From: Biomphalaria glabrata
Taxonomy: Eukaryota > Mollusca > Gastropoda > Planorbidae
Direction of reading: 5' to 3'
Assembly: GCF_947242115.1 (NCBI RefSeq)
Contig: NC_074721.1
Location: 5,708,001 to 5,772,000, forward strand
DNA length: 64,000 bases
Below, piece after piece: positions 13,701 to 24,124 of the stretch. The notes beneath the pieces were generated by a model. It searched no databases. It was not told the DNA's origin and was given only the letters and a program-made list of their open reading frames with translations. Position 1 is the first letter of the stretch; each line of letters starts with the position of its first letter. Position numbers and translations under genes: made by a program.

Positions 13701-14677
13701 TTATAGCTGCAACGGTTGCAATTTTTTATTGTGTTCGCAAAAGATATCGTTCTCAAAATAACGCTGGTACAAATATTTATGCAAATGATTCTACTGCTTA
13801 TGTCAAAAACTTTCCTTCAAAGAGTAACTCTATAACTTCTACACATGACACGTGTAAGGAAGATGATGAGAAAAGACCGCCATTTCAAAATAAACACAAT
13901 AATAATACAAATAAAGCTTATTTAAATATTTCTTCGAACATTGACAGCGATCAAAAATTGGAAAATCTGAAGAACAGTAAAATGAAGTCAGTTGATGAAG
14001 GAGTATATCTGAATACAAATTCTGATTTAAAAAATAAAGCCTATGCCAGACTTGGAGACCAAGTGAAAGTTTTTAAACATGATTACAATTGTCTGATACC
14101 AGAAGATGAAAACAATATCAACATACACGATGCTTGCAGGATACCTGAAGAGATAAATGCTAGTGTTGATAAAACTGAGAATACAAACTATACTTTGGCT
14201 AATGATGTCTTGCCAATAGCTGATACATCAGCAAACACATATACTTTGGCTAATGATGTCTTGCCAATAGCTGATACATCAGCAAACACATATACTTTGG
14301 CTAATGATGTCTTGCCAATAGCTGATACATCAGCAAACACATATACTTTGGCTAATGATGTCTTGCCAATAGCCGATACATCAGCAAACACATATACTTT
14401 GGCTAATGATGTCTTGCCAATAGCCGATACATCAGCAAACACATATACTTTGGCTAATGATGTCTTGCCAATAGCCGATACATCAGCAAACACATATACT
14501 TTGGCTAATGATGTCTTGCCAATAGCCGATACATCAGCAAACACATATACTTTGGCTAATGATGTCTTGCCTATTGCTAATACTGCCACTTACAAGAATA
14601 CTTTGGCTAAAGATGCCATACCAATATCTGATATATCAACAAACCCTTATACTTTGGCTAAAAATGTCACAACTTGA
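10751..14677 (+). CDS. Gene 2: single-pass receptor, ITAM-like tail, 10 tyrosine repeats
   Basis: Two exons: 10751-10887 and 13120-14677, joined in phase 2 (ends AA|gtaagt; acceptor tttacag|A), giving 564 residues. Exon 1 begins MSRSVYNLYWIYNAV with a hydrophobic core, a likely signal peptide. The ectodomain (about 47-155) has the eight family cysteines and FLIKWENVNDYL. A Thr/Ser/Asn-rich stalk follows, then a membrane span at about 226-252 ending YCVRKRYR. The tail has YLN motifs and ITAM-like YARLGDQVKVFKHDYNCL at 354-371. From residue 403 there are ten 17-residue units, consensus YTLANDVLPIADTSANT; unit 9 has lost its tyrosine. The protein ends PYTLAKNVTT. An immune-type signalling receptor is inferred from family structure. 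The intron holds two LINE fragments and an inverted copy of exon 1. Exon 1 is predicted from signal, phase and donor only. Confidence 0.75.
11203..11343. repeat. Spaced direct repeats, about 33 bp
   Basis: The phrase tgtttgtttacgattggtga and its continuation atgag(a/g)tccatt occur at about 11203-11235 and 11307-11343, roughly 105 bp apart. They lie in the intron of gene 2. Meaning unknown. Confidence 0.5.
11344..11485 (+). mobile_element. LINE ORF2 C-terminal fragment
   Basis: One frame reads MRWPGHVRM, then a stop, then GQLTEGNRTQCGQRK. This matches the order typical of the C-terminal tail of many animal LINE polyproteins (RWxGHVxRM, then GxLxxGxRxxGxQxxRFKD). A dead fragment. Confidence 0.55.
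11854..12033 (-). mobile_element. LINE ORF2 C-terminal fragment
   Basis: The minus strand reads KKSWLNNIKERTGLSLDILL, then RTAADREKCRDL, and ends at a stop at 11854. This pattern (W-x-NIKExTGLS, then A-x-DR-x-K-x-R) is the usual C-terminal end of a class of LINE reverse transcriptases. Only the tail is present. Confidence 0.6.
12466..12607 (-). pseudogene. Inverted duplicate of gene 2 exon 1 and its donor
   Basis: The reverse complement matches 10763-10913 closely from tttactggatatacaacg through the splice donor and about 25 bp of intron (gtaagtaaaacttctatttc). The exon part is 12493-12607. The matching frame stays open across the core (YWIYNAVIIVVSVSSC), with a few replacements. The original start codon and first residues are not preserved; the upstream sequence diverges. 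It points against the gene array inside the intron of gene 2. Probably a relic duplication, though a minus-strand use is not excluded. Confidence 0.75.
14189..14677 (+). repeat. 51-bp coding tandem repeat, ten units
   Basis: Units start at 14189, 14240, 14291, 14342, 14393, 14444, 14495 and 14546 (nearly identical), plus two diverged ones at 14597 and 14648. Each encodes 17 residues beginning Y-T-L-A. Among the seven copies encoding DTSANT the only visible change is silent: gctgat in the first three, gccgat in the next four. This implies recent expansion by unequal exchange within gene 2. Confidence 0.95.
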
Positions 14678-14952
14678 CACACCATGAAACTTTTTTTCCG
14701 TCGAAAATATTTTTAGTAGTATGTTCTTAAAAACATATGTATGATCTTTATGTTATAGTTGTGTATATCACACTGTATATTTTTTTGTTATTCTCATGTT
14801 CATGATTTGTATGATTAGTACACCATATTATTTTTGATTTGTCACCATAAATTGCAAAACATCCTAATATCCCCTGAGAATAGAACGCGAGACCAACTTC
14901 TTTCGCTCTATGCTAGTTCCGATAAATTTGAAAACGTTCAGACGTAATAATA

Positions 14953-15727
14953 ATGTTATAAACCTGGTGGTGGCACAGATGGGGGTAGTGGTGTGAGTGT
15001 AGTCAGCCGACGCAAATCGCCCCAGGCCAGCGCTAGACGAGCGGTCAACCGTGACGAGCTACAACGGTAAGCCGAGACGAGTGTCAACACGGCGGTTCGG
15101 GAAGGATCGACGGCGGTCCGGGAAGGATCGACGTCGTGAACAGAGCTCAGGAGCGTCACGAGAGTTGTAGTCATCTGACCACCTAGAAACGTCGAGCGGC
15201 GTTCTGTCCGGTTCGAGAAGGCCATTAGGGACCCTATATAAGAGCGGAGGTGTCGCAGTCAAGACGGTTCACGGCAGGGGTTCAGAGCCCGGTTCACTAC
15301 AGTCCGGTCGACTACATCACAGTTCAGCGGTGTGGTTCTGTACGGAGCATTACGATTCAGTGCGGAGTACTGTCAAGTACAGTTGAGACGACTGGCGTCT
15401 TGATCTTGGTCTGTGATCGAGTCCGACACAACTAGCCTAGTGTGTGAAGTCAGTCCTGAACTGTTGAACTGTTGAACCCAGTGCAAGCCCGGAACGAGAC
15501 GGAGAGGCCAGTGCAAGACTTGATACGGCGGAACGGTGTTATCCGAGAGATATTTGTTATCGCAGAGCTATTTGTACTGTTCTACGTGCTGCCAATAGTA
15601 CAGTGTTGGCTGTTATTTATGGACATTAAACCTTTACGTTATTTTGGAGCCCTGACTTGTCAAGTTCTTTAAGTTGGCGGTGTATGGTGCAGTTTGCAGA
15701 GAGCCTGGATAGTGAGATTCGTAACAA
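14953..15727 (+). mobile_element. Possible solitary LTR (fossil)
   Basis: A GC-richer block starting tgttataaacc and ending cgtaaca, with short matching inverted ends, a TATA-like ccctatataagagcgg near 15230-15246, and internal duplication (gggaaggatcgac twice). No gag or pol sequence lies nearby. No clean target duplication is seen, so the assignment is tentative; a host promoter or exon-bearing region is the alternative. Confidence 0.35.
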
Positions 15728-16724
15728 TATAATAAAAGATACAGTATTGTTCGTTACGGCAAAAAAGCATGTCGTCACCTATTCAGTAAGTGCAACATAA
15801 GAGTGTACTGTAAGCATCCGGTTATTCTGTACATTGGGATGTCTTCACATTAAAATAATAGAATAAAAAGATCTGGTTTAAGAAAGCATGCCGACTTGTG
15901 ATGAGAAAGAGTGAGAGTTCTTATCATTGTGTACACTTCTGAAATAATAGTATCAATTGTTATTTTGATGCTTGTTTTGTGAGCTGTATACACGTTAGAT
16001 ATAGCGAGGTTAATATAGTGAAAGAATAATAGAAATATGTTTGTGGAGGGTAACTTCTTTGTTTTTTACTTTACTTCTTAAAATCTATACTTAGCATTTG
16101 TGATGCATTTATCAAGAATAAATGAAATATTGAAGAGAAGTAAATATGTAGGTAACTATAAATTGCATGTAAATGATTTGCGAATCAAAAGGTATAAGTT
16201 TAGAACTTCTTTGTAATTGTACAGCATTGCTTGTAATTTGTAAATTGTTATAGTACAATCGACATTAAAAATTTAAAAAATAGAATATCTTTAAAATATG
16301 TTGTTGTGTTTAAGCCCCCAGTTCTAGATATGAATGCTTCAACTAGTGCGATTCCTGTACAGATGCGTGCATCTAGGTCTTTAGAATTCTTCTGGAGTTA
16401 TCTTCTTTCCGTCAATATCAACTATGATTCATCTCTAAGTTCATAAACCTTGCAAGGCACAAACGATGGTGAAATTAGATTTTAAATAGTTATTCTACTA
16501 TTTGAGGCCAAAACTTGTTCAAAAGACCGGGCAGAATACACAACACAAGAAACGTCTTTAAGCCTTACGAAGGCGGCTAAAAATAAAAACTAGATTTTTT
16601 TAAAGAATGTGGAGTTTTTTTTAATTATCATGCGATGTAAAACATGTTTTGATAAGACAATTATAATATTGCATAATTAAGTAGCGATGAAATGTTTTCA
16701 TTCTAATCCGCTTGTTATAAAGGT
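15728..16724. other. Intergenic, no recognised gene
   Basis: AT-rich sequence without recognised exon, repeat or RNA gene. Confidence 0.35.
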
Positions 16725-16821
16725 ATATTTTATTTATTCTCGCTGAATGTTTTTATTAGCTATCAACAGTTTGTCTTGGACGCGCTCTGTGTACAATTTC
16801 AGCTTGATCCGAGATTGGGGT
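16725..16821 (+). repeat. Left half of an R4 copy split by a hAT element
   Basis: Ends gcttgatccgagattgggg at the hAT target site. The R4 consensus continues tgtcggagaaa on the far side of the transposon at 19581. Confidence 0.65.
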
Positions 16822-17341
16822 CAGTGGCGTAACTAAGGGGGGGGGGGGATGGGGGGGAGAATTTTAAAATCCCCCCGGGCGCCCCCAAATGGGTGTCCGA
16901 AATTTATTTGTAAATACATAAATTAATATATTTGATTGATAAATAGTGTCAACGGGTGTCTTTTTTTAATCAACATTTATGGATTAAATTTATCACAAAG
17001 ACTAAACCTAGATATTTTAAAAATATTTTTGCCGCTCAGATCAGTTTTTGAGAGTTCTCCGTTGTTTCCGTTTTAAACTTTGTTGCCACGAATAAAACTG
17101 CATGATATACAGCGAATTCCAGGTATCTTGTTACCTTTACTAATAATAGATCTAAATGGCGAGTATTATATGGCTACACTAATTAACCTTGAAGCAAAAT
17201 TTACAGAATCGAGTATAACTAAAAGTTATTCTTAACAATGCTAAAATTGTCCATTAATCGGGTTTGGCGTCTATAATTTCAGAATTAAACTTCACACTCG
17301 AGTTATTACCCCTTTATTCATCTTTCCTCAATCCAATGATC

Positions 17342-17410
17342 TAATCCTTTTGCTTTCGCACAAAACATAAACAAAAAATAATGACGTAATATCATATAAT
17401 ATTAATACAT
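17342..17410 (+). repeat. Direct repeat, left copy (partner 18432-18505)
   Basis: Shares aatccttttgctttcgcac, caaaacataaac and atgacgtaat with 18432-18505, about 70 bp, imperfect. The pair brackets the Gypsy fragment and the MITE. Confidence 0.7.
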
Positions 17411-17473
17411 CCTTCCTATTGAAGTTATTATCACACCATTCCTTTTAAAGTTCTTAATAGTGATATCTACTAG

Positions 17474-17895
17474 CAGGGCCGGCCCTATCATTTGCGGGGC
17501 CCTATGCGAAACGGATCGCGCGGGGCCTAGTCTGGGTAGGGATAAGCATAATGTCAAAATTATTATTTTTTGAATTAGAAAATAGGCCTACTTTCGTCTT
17601 TGCAATAAATTTTTATCAAATGAAAGCTCGCAGCCTCGCAATGCCACTTTTTAATTATTGGCACCCCAAAACGTCAATTTCGTCTATTCTTCAGGAGATT
17701 TGAATAAATTAAAAAAAAGTTCAGGACTTTATCGTATATTTTGCCTTTTCATGAGATTTCCTGGAGGCCCTGAAAAATCAGGAGGTCGCGAAAACCCTGT
17801 TATTTTATATACGTTATAATTGTTTAATTTAATAATGTACACTTGGAATTAGCGCGGGGCCTATGAAAGCGCGGCGCCCACTGCGACCGGCACTG
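17474..17895. mobile_element. hAT-like MITE
   Basis: A 422-bp element from cagggccggccct to gcgaccggcactg, flanked by a perfect 8-bp duplication tctactag (17466-17473 and 17896-17903). It has no coding. It is nested within the larger hAT. Confidence 0.8.
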
Positions 17896-17903
17896 TCTAC
17901 TAG

Positions 17904-18430
17904 GAACTTTAACAATTCGTCCACTTCTGGTTGTCTTGACTGAACAAGTTCTCTAGATGTTGGTCTATAACTGTCTGTTTCGTTTGTAGCAACAGTTTGC
18001 AGTTCATTGTCTTCATCGGTATCATAGTACCCAGAGATGTCTTCATCGAAACTCTTATTTAAAAAGCGTTGATTTCTTCTGTATGTTATTCCATTGTTTG
18101 CCTTTATGATGTAAGATCTGGGTGCTGAATTTTTTTTTTATGACAACTGCTTTCTGCCATGTTTGACCTAGACGAACTCTCCGACAGAATAATCTTTAGG
18201 TAGTCTTGCTTTTGCATCGTATTTCACTTAGCTTTTCATCTGTCGTTCGTTGAGTAATGTCTCTGCATTTTCAGCTACCAATTGTTTCAATAGTTTGGGA
18301 TCAGTTGGAATGATTCCCTTAGTCTTCTACTCGTCAGCAGTTGTGATGGTGAATACGGCAGTCCACTTATCGGAGTATTTCTATACTCGAGCATAACGAG
18401 ATATGGATCTTTCCCACTTTTGTATACCCT
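17904..18430 (-). mobile_element. Ty3/Gypsy pol fragment (fossil)
   Basis: The minus strand shows the end of a Gypsy-type integrase, with motifs such as LEYRNTP and SPSQLL at about 18.3-18.4 kb. Only the 3' part of pol is present; it is broken in several places. It sits inside the hAT between the 70-bp direct repeats. Confidence 0.7.
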
Positions 18431-18514
18431 GAATCCTTTTGCTTTCGCACAAAACATAAACAACCAACAATGACGTAATGCCATATAATATTTGCACATA
18501 ATCTTCTTCATGCA

Positions 18515-19376
18515 GTGGAAAATTACGATTTTTTTGCTTATCTTGAATTCTGGTCAAAGCTCCTGTGCCCAATTAATATAGTTCGGAAGGAACTACAAAA
18601 GTCTGGACTGCATATACGGGAATCTGCTAAAGAAATTAGTACCCTTTCATGCTTTCTGCAAAATGATGAGAAACTGACAAAAACCCAATCCATCGAAAAA
18701 TCAAAAGAAGGTAGTGAATACTATGGATTCCCTGTAATCAAAACAACCATATGAAAGAAAAGACTTGATGGGAAGTTGAGTTCTAATGTAGGACTGTCAA
18801 TACAACTGCAATTCCAACGTGTTGCGACAGAAGTGCTGGACAGATTTCATATGGAGATGAAGGGAAGATTCCAAAGGCTGGAAAGAAAATGGATATCCGA
18901 TACCTTTGGGTTTCTTCTTGAACCAAGACACCTGTTAGATGAAGACCCGCTTATGACAAACTGTGCTATTTTTCCTGTTTGTATGATGAAATAAATGGAA
19001 AATCGCTTTTTCAATGATGTCATGGATGCACGAGCACTTTTCATCAACAAACAGTAATACAATCACCAATAGACATATTGAGGAAACATGCTTCATATGG
19101 GAATTACGTGTGCTCAGACTTTGCAACCTCCTCCGAATACCGCTAACTCAGGCCACTTCCATTACGTCATGTGAGAGATCATTATCAAAGCTCAAGCTCA
19201 TCAAAAAGAATCTCAGGAGCACAATGACGCAAGAAAGGCTTATCATGGTTTTAATGTCAGTGAAGTCACAAATACTAGAAAGTATCGATGTAGTTGATGT
19301 TATAGATGTCTTTGCTGCACAGAATGCACGACGTGAAGCGATATCAATTTCGATTTGTCACTTGTGCATTATTTAA
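18515..19376 (+). pseudogene. hAT transposase remnant (ZMYM-like group)
   Basis: Three adjoining open pieces on the plus strand cover a C-terminal transposase half. The first has YDFFAYLEFWSKLLCPINIV followed by a helical stretch. The last (19014-19376) has the hAT dimerisation core: ITSCERSLSKLKLIKKNLRS followed by TMTQERL. The pieces are separated by stops and a frame change, and the 5' half with the first catalytic region is not recognised. This fits an inactive element of the zinc-finger-MYM-associated hAT group; the subgroup is inference. Confidence 0.7.
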
Positions 19377-19576
19377 ATAATAAACAACGGTATTATTCAT
19401 TAAAAGAGTCTTGATGATTACTTTTTGTTACGTTTACTGATATACTGAACCAATTTGATTTGAGGCGTATATATTTTTGCGTACATTATCTCATGTCATA
19501 TGTCGAATGTCAAAATGCAAGGGGCCCCCAAAGAGGTCAATTCCCCCGGGCCCCCAAATCCCTAGTTACGCCCCTG

Positions 19577-19680
19577 ATTGGGGTGTCGGAGAAAAAAAAT
19601 GTACAAACTTTTTAACAGAAAGAGAGATGAACAGAGACAGACAGAGTGAGTTGATTTAAGCTTTGTAGAAAAAGAGGTAA
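19577..19680 (+). repeat. Right half of the split R4 copy
   Basis: Begins with the hAT target duplication attggggt and continues tgtcggagaaaa, then gagacagacagagtgag and aagctttgtag, the R4 tail. Confidence 0.65.
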
Positions 19681-20178
19681 TTATTTGAAACAGCACTTTT
19701 GAGGATGTCAAAGGACGAGCAGTACTTTAAGGACAGAAAATGGTTTGAGAATCTTCGAATCGTAAATAGTGCACTCATCAGTGTCAAGAATCTCGGCCCG
19801 GTTTTTCTATACCAGCTGCAACACTAAAACAAAATATACTTTCAATAGTATTTCTTTCCTTGATGGAGGTTACAGCTAAAAGGTTAGTTTTTATTCAATA
19901 TATTATTACATAGGCCTACATAATTTCAGACAGTAACAAAGTTGTTAAAAATTTAAACTAAATAAAGAATTCCGTTTATTTGAAAGGCATTATATCTATC
20001 AGAATGCTTATTGTAACAGTACAAAAAATTGCCCTAAAGAAGTTAACATCTAAAGAATAATTTATTGTTATATATGTTGTGGTGTACTGCCTTGCCTAAA
20101 AAGTTATATGATATCCATGAAATTAATTATACAAAATAGGCTTTATTAATTGGCATACGTGTAATAAAAATAAATAAA
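19681..20178. other. Intergenic, no recognised gene
   Basis: AT-rich, no open frame of interest, no repeat hallmark seen. Confidence 0.35.
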
Positions 20179-20186
20179 TCTTAGAA

Positions 20187-20388
20187 CAGCGGTTCTCAAC
20201 CTTTTAAGCTCGGCGACCCCTTTTTACAATCTCCCACTCTGCCGCGACCCCCCCCCCCCCCAATTAGACACACACAGCAATTTAAAAATAAACAATAACA
20301 ATCCTTATTTTTGATGGTCTTAGGCGAACCCTGGCAAATCGTCAATCAACTCCCAAGGGGGTCGCGACTCACAGGTTGAGAGCTCCTG
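20187..20388. mobile_element. hAT-like MITE (M2)
   Basis: Starts cagcggttctcaacc and ends gttgagagctcctg (inverted). It is flanked by a perfect 8-bp duplication tcttagaa at 20179-20186 and 20389-20396. A sibling with the same interior lies at 32023-32225. Confidence 0.88.
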
Positions 20389-20480
20389 TCTTAGAAGAAG
20401 TAAAGAAGCAAAATATCGATTCCTTTTCGTTTTCTGTCAAACTCTGGTCTAGTTCATCAAAAGAATCAACCTGAGGAGAG

Positions 20481-21080
20481 TTTGTAACCTGTGTAACATT
20501 GCACATGTAGTTTGCAACCTGTGTAACATGGCACATGTAGTTTGCAACCTGTGTAACATTGCACATGTAGTTTGTAACCTGTGTAACATTGCACATGTAG
20601 TTTGTAACCTGTGTAACATTGCACATGTACTTTGTAACCTGTGTAACATTGCACATGTAGTTTGTAACCTGTGTAACATTGCACATGTAGTTTGTAACCT
20701 GTGTAACATTGCACATGTAGTTTGTAACCTGTGTAACATTGCACATGTAGTTTGCAACCTGTGTAACATGGCACATGTAGTTTGCAACCTGTGTAACATT
20801 GCACATGTAGTTTGCAACCTGTGTAACATTGCACATGTAGTTTGCAACCTGTGTAACATGGCACATGTAGTTTGCAACCTGTGTAACATTGCACATGTAG
20901 TTTGCAACCTGTGTAACATTGCACATGTAGTTTGCAACCTGTGTAACATGGCACATGTAGTTTGCAACCTGTGTAACATTGCACATGTAGTTTGTAACCT
21001 GTGTAACATTGCACATGTAGTTTGTAACCTGTGTAACATTGCACGTGTAGTTTGTAACCTGTGTAACATTGCACATGTAG
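20481..21080. repeat. 30-bp satellite, 20 units
   Basis: Twenty 30-bp units carrying aacctgtgtaaca and gcacatgtag. Two alternating variants differ in gtaacc/gcaacc and attgcac/atggcac. Because 30 is a multiple of 3 and the unit has few stops, long open frames exist on both strands; these are by-products of the repeat. It starts about 90 bp beyond the MITE. Confidence 0.95.
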
Positions 21081-21085
21081 TTTAG

Positions 21086-22440
21086 CAAACACTGCATGTA
21101 TTCATTTAATTCAAAGTGATTCAAAGGCCCTAAACAACTAAATTAATATATCTTTAAAAGCTCGCCAATTCTACTAGGATTTAGTTAGTTTTTAATAACA
21201 AATATTTACAAATGAGAAAGCCTTTTTTAAAATTCTAATTTAAGCATTTTTTTTTACAATACCCTATAATCAAGTCAAATCATCATGGAACCAGGCAGCT
21301 GATCTCAAAAGTGGCTCCTAGAAATTTAACAGTTGATCTACATCGTCGATAAAAGAATTTCTAGCTCGTTGGACACATGGGGAAAACTCTAGTTTGATCG
21401 TTAGAATTTTTCAAAGTAAAAAAATAAATGTAAATTTGGTTAGAGATTAAAACTCAAAGTGTAGGTCCAGATCCAGCATTCGGGCATTTCTGAATGTAAG
21501 GTATTATTGATTCAAGAGTTTAATAAATTAATGCTCCGGAAATATTTGCGCATCTTCTTCTAATTCTAGATTTAAACGCCTGTCTTTGGAATTATTCAAT
21601 AATAAAGAAACACGGCGTAGTCAGCCATAGTGTAGCTATTATGCGATAACTGGGTAAATTTGAAGTTGCTTTAAGTTTATTGAAAGTAAATCTCAACCTT
21701 ACCGATATCTTAGTATGCAAGTCTAATAGCGATTACATCTAGATTCTCATCTAGATCTAGAACTAGACTAGAAATAGTTCTTAAAGAGTTCCAAATCAGA
21801 AGTTTAGGTCTAGATTCTAGTGTTAGATCTAGATGTCCATATAATGATAGAATCGATAAATAATCGATAAACTATGCATTGCCTGCAGGTCGATTTGTTT
21901 ACTACGTACGTTCATGAGTTCAATACCCCGTTACAACCAATTTTTTTTTTAATTTTTAAAACTTTTTTTTTTTATTTTAAGCTGAATAATGCAGGTTTTG
22001 TCTTTTTAGAAAATGTTTTTTTTTTTATTTTCTTGTTAATCCTTGCTCTATAGACATTTAGTTCTATTTGTGCATATATTGTGCATCCGAACATTTGTAT
22101 TGATTAACTAAATGTATCATTTCATTACACATCTTCATACTAATGGGACAATGTTTGAGTTTATAACTTATTGCATTTGCCTGACAACTTTCTTGTATGG
22201 ATATGATTGTGCAGATATGTTTATATATTCGAATGGCGGCGAACACATTTTCATGAATTTAACCCAAACTGAAAGGTATGTTTCATAATAATGCATAAAA
22301 AGGAGCCTTTTCAAAAAAGTGTTCTATTAAGTTGTATTTTTTTCAAAAATATTCTTTCTAATTAATTTACAAAAGAATAAAAATAAAATAACGCTGAAAG
22401 GTAATACGAAAAAAATATCATGACTTTGAAATTGTATTAA
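21086..22440. other. Intergenic, no recognised gene
   Basis: AT-rich with several ctagatct-type palindromic words around 21720-21840. No gene recognised. Confidence 0.35.
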
Positions 22441-22530
22441 ATGTCTGTGGCATTTTACGTCTCGAGAGACGGTCTTTTCCCTTTGCAACTTCTTGTCTGG
22501 CTAAAGAGGCCAATCCTTGATACACAGCTG
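22441..22530 (-). mobile_element. LINE 3' end fragment (zinc-finger tail)
   Basis: Its reverse complement matches 54275-54350: tgtgtatcaaggattggcct, then agaagttgcaaaggga. There it encodes CVSRIGLFSHTRSC, part of a LINE C-terminal zinc finger. Only this end is present. Confidence 0.6.
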
Positions 22531-22794
22531 TGTTAAATGTATACTACAAGCAACACTATCATCTAGTTCTTAAAGCGGCACTTTATTTAACAACCAAATA
22601 CCATATACACATTTAAAAGGATAGGTCGGATGCCCCATGGTTTCCTGACTCCACAAAACCTCCTGTAGGCTGGCCTATTAAATCAACACCACACTCATAC
22701 TCTAAGACACGCACCCACACTGTAATCACATTCACAACAAAAAAGTTTGTTGTTTTGTATAGTCACATAACGAGCTCTTTAATAAAGCTTATAC

Positions 22795-23035
22795 AAAACT
22801 CATCTGTCTGTCTGTGAAGGTTTGTACACGTTATTTATCCCACACCCAATCTCGGATCAAGCTGAAATGCACACATATTTCTTTTACCTGACAAACAAGA
22901 ATCAAAAAAGAAAATTTTACCTATTAGTTAGTAAACTATTGGTAATTAATTATTTTGATTTGGTATTTTGAACAAAAGAAATTGTACTTGAGTGATGTGG
23001 TGATATAAGTTGAATTACTCCCTTTTATAATTTGC
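22795..23035 (-). repeat. Dispersed repeat R4, inverted
   Basis: Carries ctgtctgtctgtg, acacccaatctcggatcaag, then ttggtaattaatta and gttgaattactcccttttat. Very similar in order to 35835-36085. Confidence 0.7.
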
Positions 23036-23085
23036 TTTAAGTTTGAAACCACAATAAATAACTATAAAACCTTCCATTTTCATAC

Positions 23086-23170
23086 GCACTTCTCTGGTAC
23101 AGTGGTTAGTGTGTTGGCCTGAGGAGGCCTAGTCCTCAAGTCGGAGTCCAGGTCGTTCACTTGTTTTTTA
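23086..23170 (+). mobile_element. tRNA-like SINE head fragment
   Basis: tctggtacagtggttagtgt and gttggcctgaggaggcct followed by gagtccaggtcgttcac resemble a tRNA with A and B boxes, but the 3' acceptor half is not convincing and the B box is degraded. More likely a SINE relic than a tRNA gene. Confidence 0.35.
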
Positions 23171-24124
23171 TACATTCATAAAAAAAAGCGATCACGGTAA
23201 TATTCACCTACTTTCTCCTTCAAACTCTTTACCAACTGGTTCATACAAGTAATTGAATCATAGCGTATCGAGAAAGTTGAGAGCATGAAATCGGGCTAAA
23301 CAAGAACAAAATGTTTCAAATCGCTAGATTTCTTATTATTCTATATCCTATTTGAAATTTAATTACATAATTGGTCCAAAGTAATTGATAGAATTACACT
23401 TAATAGAAGAGTTTTTTTTTTTTTGTTTTGTTTTGTTTTTACAAAAGTATGTTGTTGTTTTTTCTGTTATGAATTTCAATTCACAACTTATTACATTGGT
23501 TCGCAAGTTGTCTATTTATTTTCATTTTAAATATAACACGTGACAAGAGGTTTTTTGCTTTTTTAGAAATGAGCTAAAATTACCACAAAAAAAAAAAAAA
23601 AAGACACAGAGGAATAAGCCACAATTGTTTTCGTGTTGAGAATGTCCATCTATGTATAAGAAATTTGAGCAACACATTATGTAGCGTTGTTTATATTATG
23701 AAATTTTATCAGTCCATTCTGTTTTTTCATCAGCTTCTACAATTGCATGACAGGACAAGCAACACAGAATTGTATAATAGCCTTAAGAAAAAGAAATGTG
23801 TTTCCTAGTAATGAGTTTTCAGCAATTAGCAAAAATAAAATTAATGGCAGTATTACTAATGGTATTCCCAATTTTCAATGTGGAGTACATTAAGAGTGTT
23901 CAAGCAAAATTTAAGGTATTTGTATTTCTAATGAATACTGGATAAACTGTGCTATAAATAACCATGTCTGTTTAGATGTCCAGAAGCGTGGGGATGTATC
24001 TATACATTTTAAAATATCCTGGAAACACAATTCTGATTCTCTGAAAGATCATAATTTGATATACTGCCAAAGCGATTAGTTTTGTACGTCCTATGCACAA
24101 AGGAAATATTTGACAAGAGTTTCA

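Larger units (their letters stand above)
16822..19576 (+). mobile_element. hAT DNA transposon with nested insertions
   Basis: Ends are cagtggcgtaactaagg and cctagttacgcccctg (inverted). It is flanked by a perfect 8-bp duplication attggggt at 16814-16821 and 19577-19584. Both ends have G- or C-runs. Inside are hAT transposase remnants (18515-19376), a MITE (17474-17895) and a Gypsy pol fragment (minus strand). The insertion splits an R4 repeat. Confidence 0.88.

Noticed and set aside
14188-14589. Minus-strand repeat frame of 133 residues
   Set aside because: Shadow of the 51-bp coding repeats of gene 2 on the plus strand.
14189-14677. Y-T-L-A repeats as ITIM, ITAM or YxxPhi sorting signals
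   Set aside because: The +3 residue is Ala, not Leu, Ile or a bulky hydrophobic, so none of these consensuses fits; only the upstream YxxL-x10-YxxL does.
20481-21080. CRISPR-like regular repeats
   Set aside because: Units are contiguous with no unique spacers, and the genome is eukaryotic; same for the 48-bp array and the TA-linked cores.
20369-21124. Open frames of about 185-250 residues on both strands
   Set aside because: Products of the 30-bp satellite; no start context, no domain, and all frames look alike.
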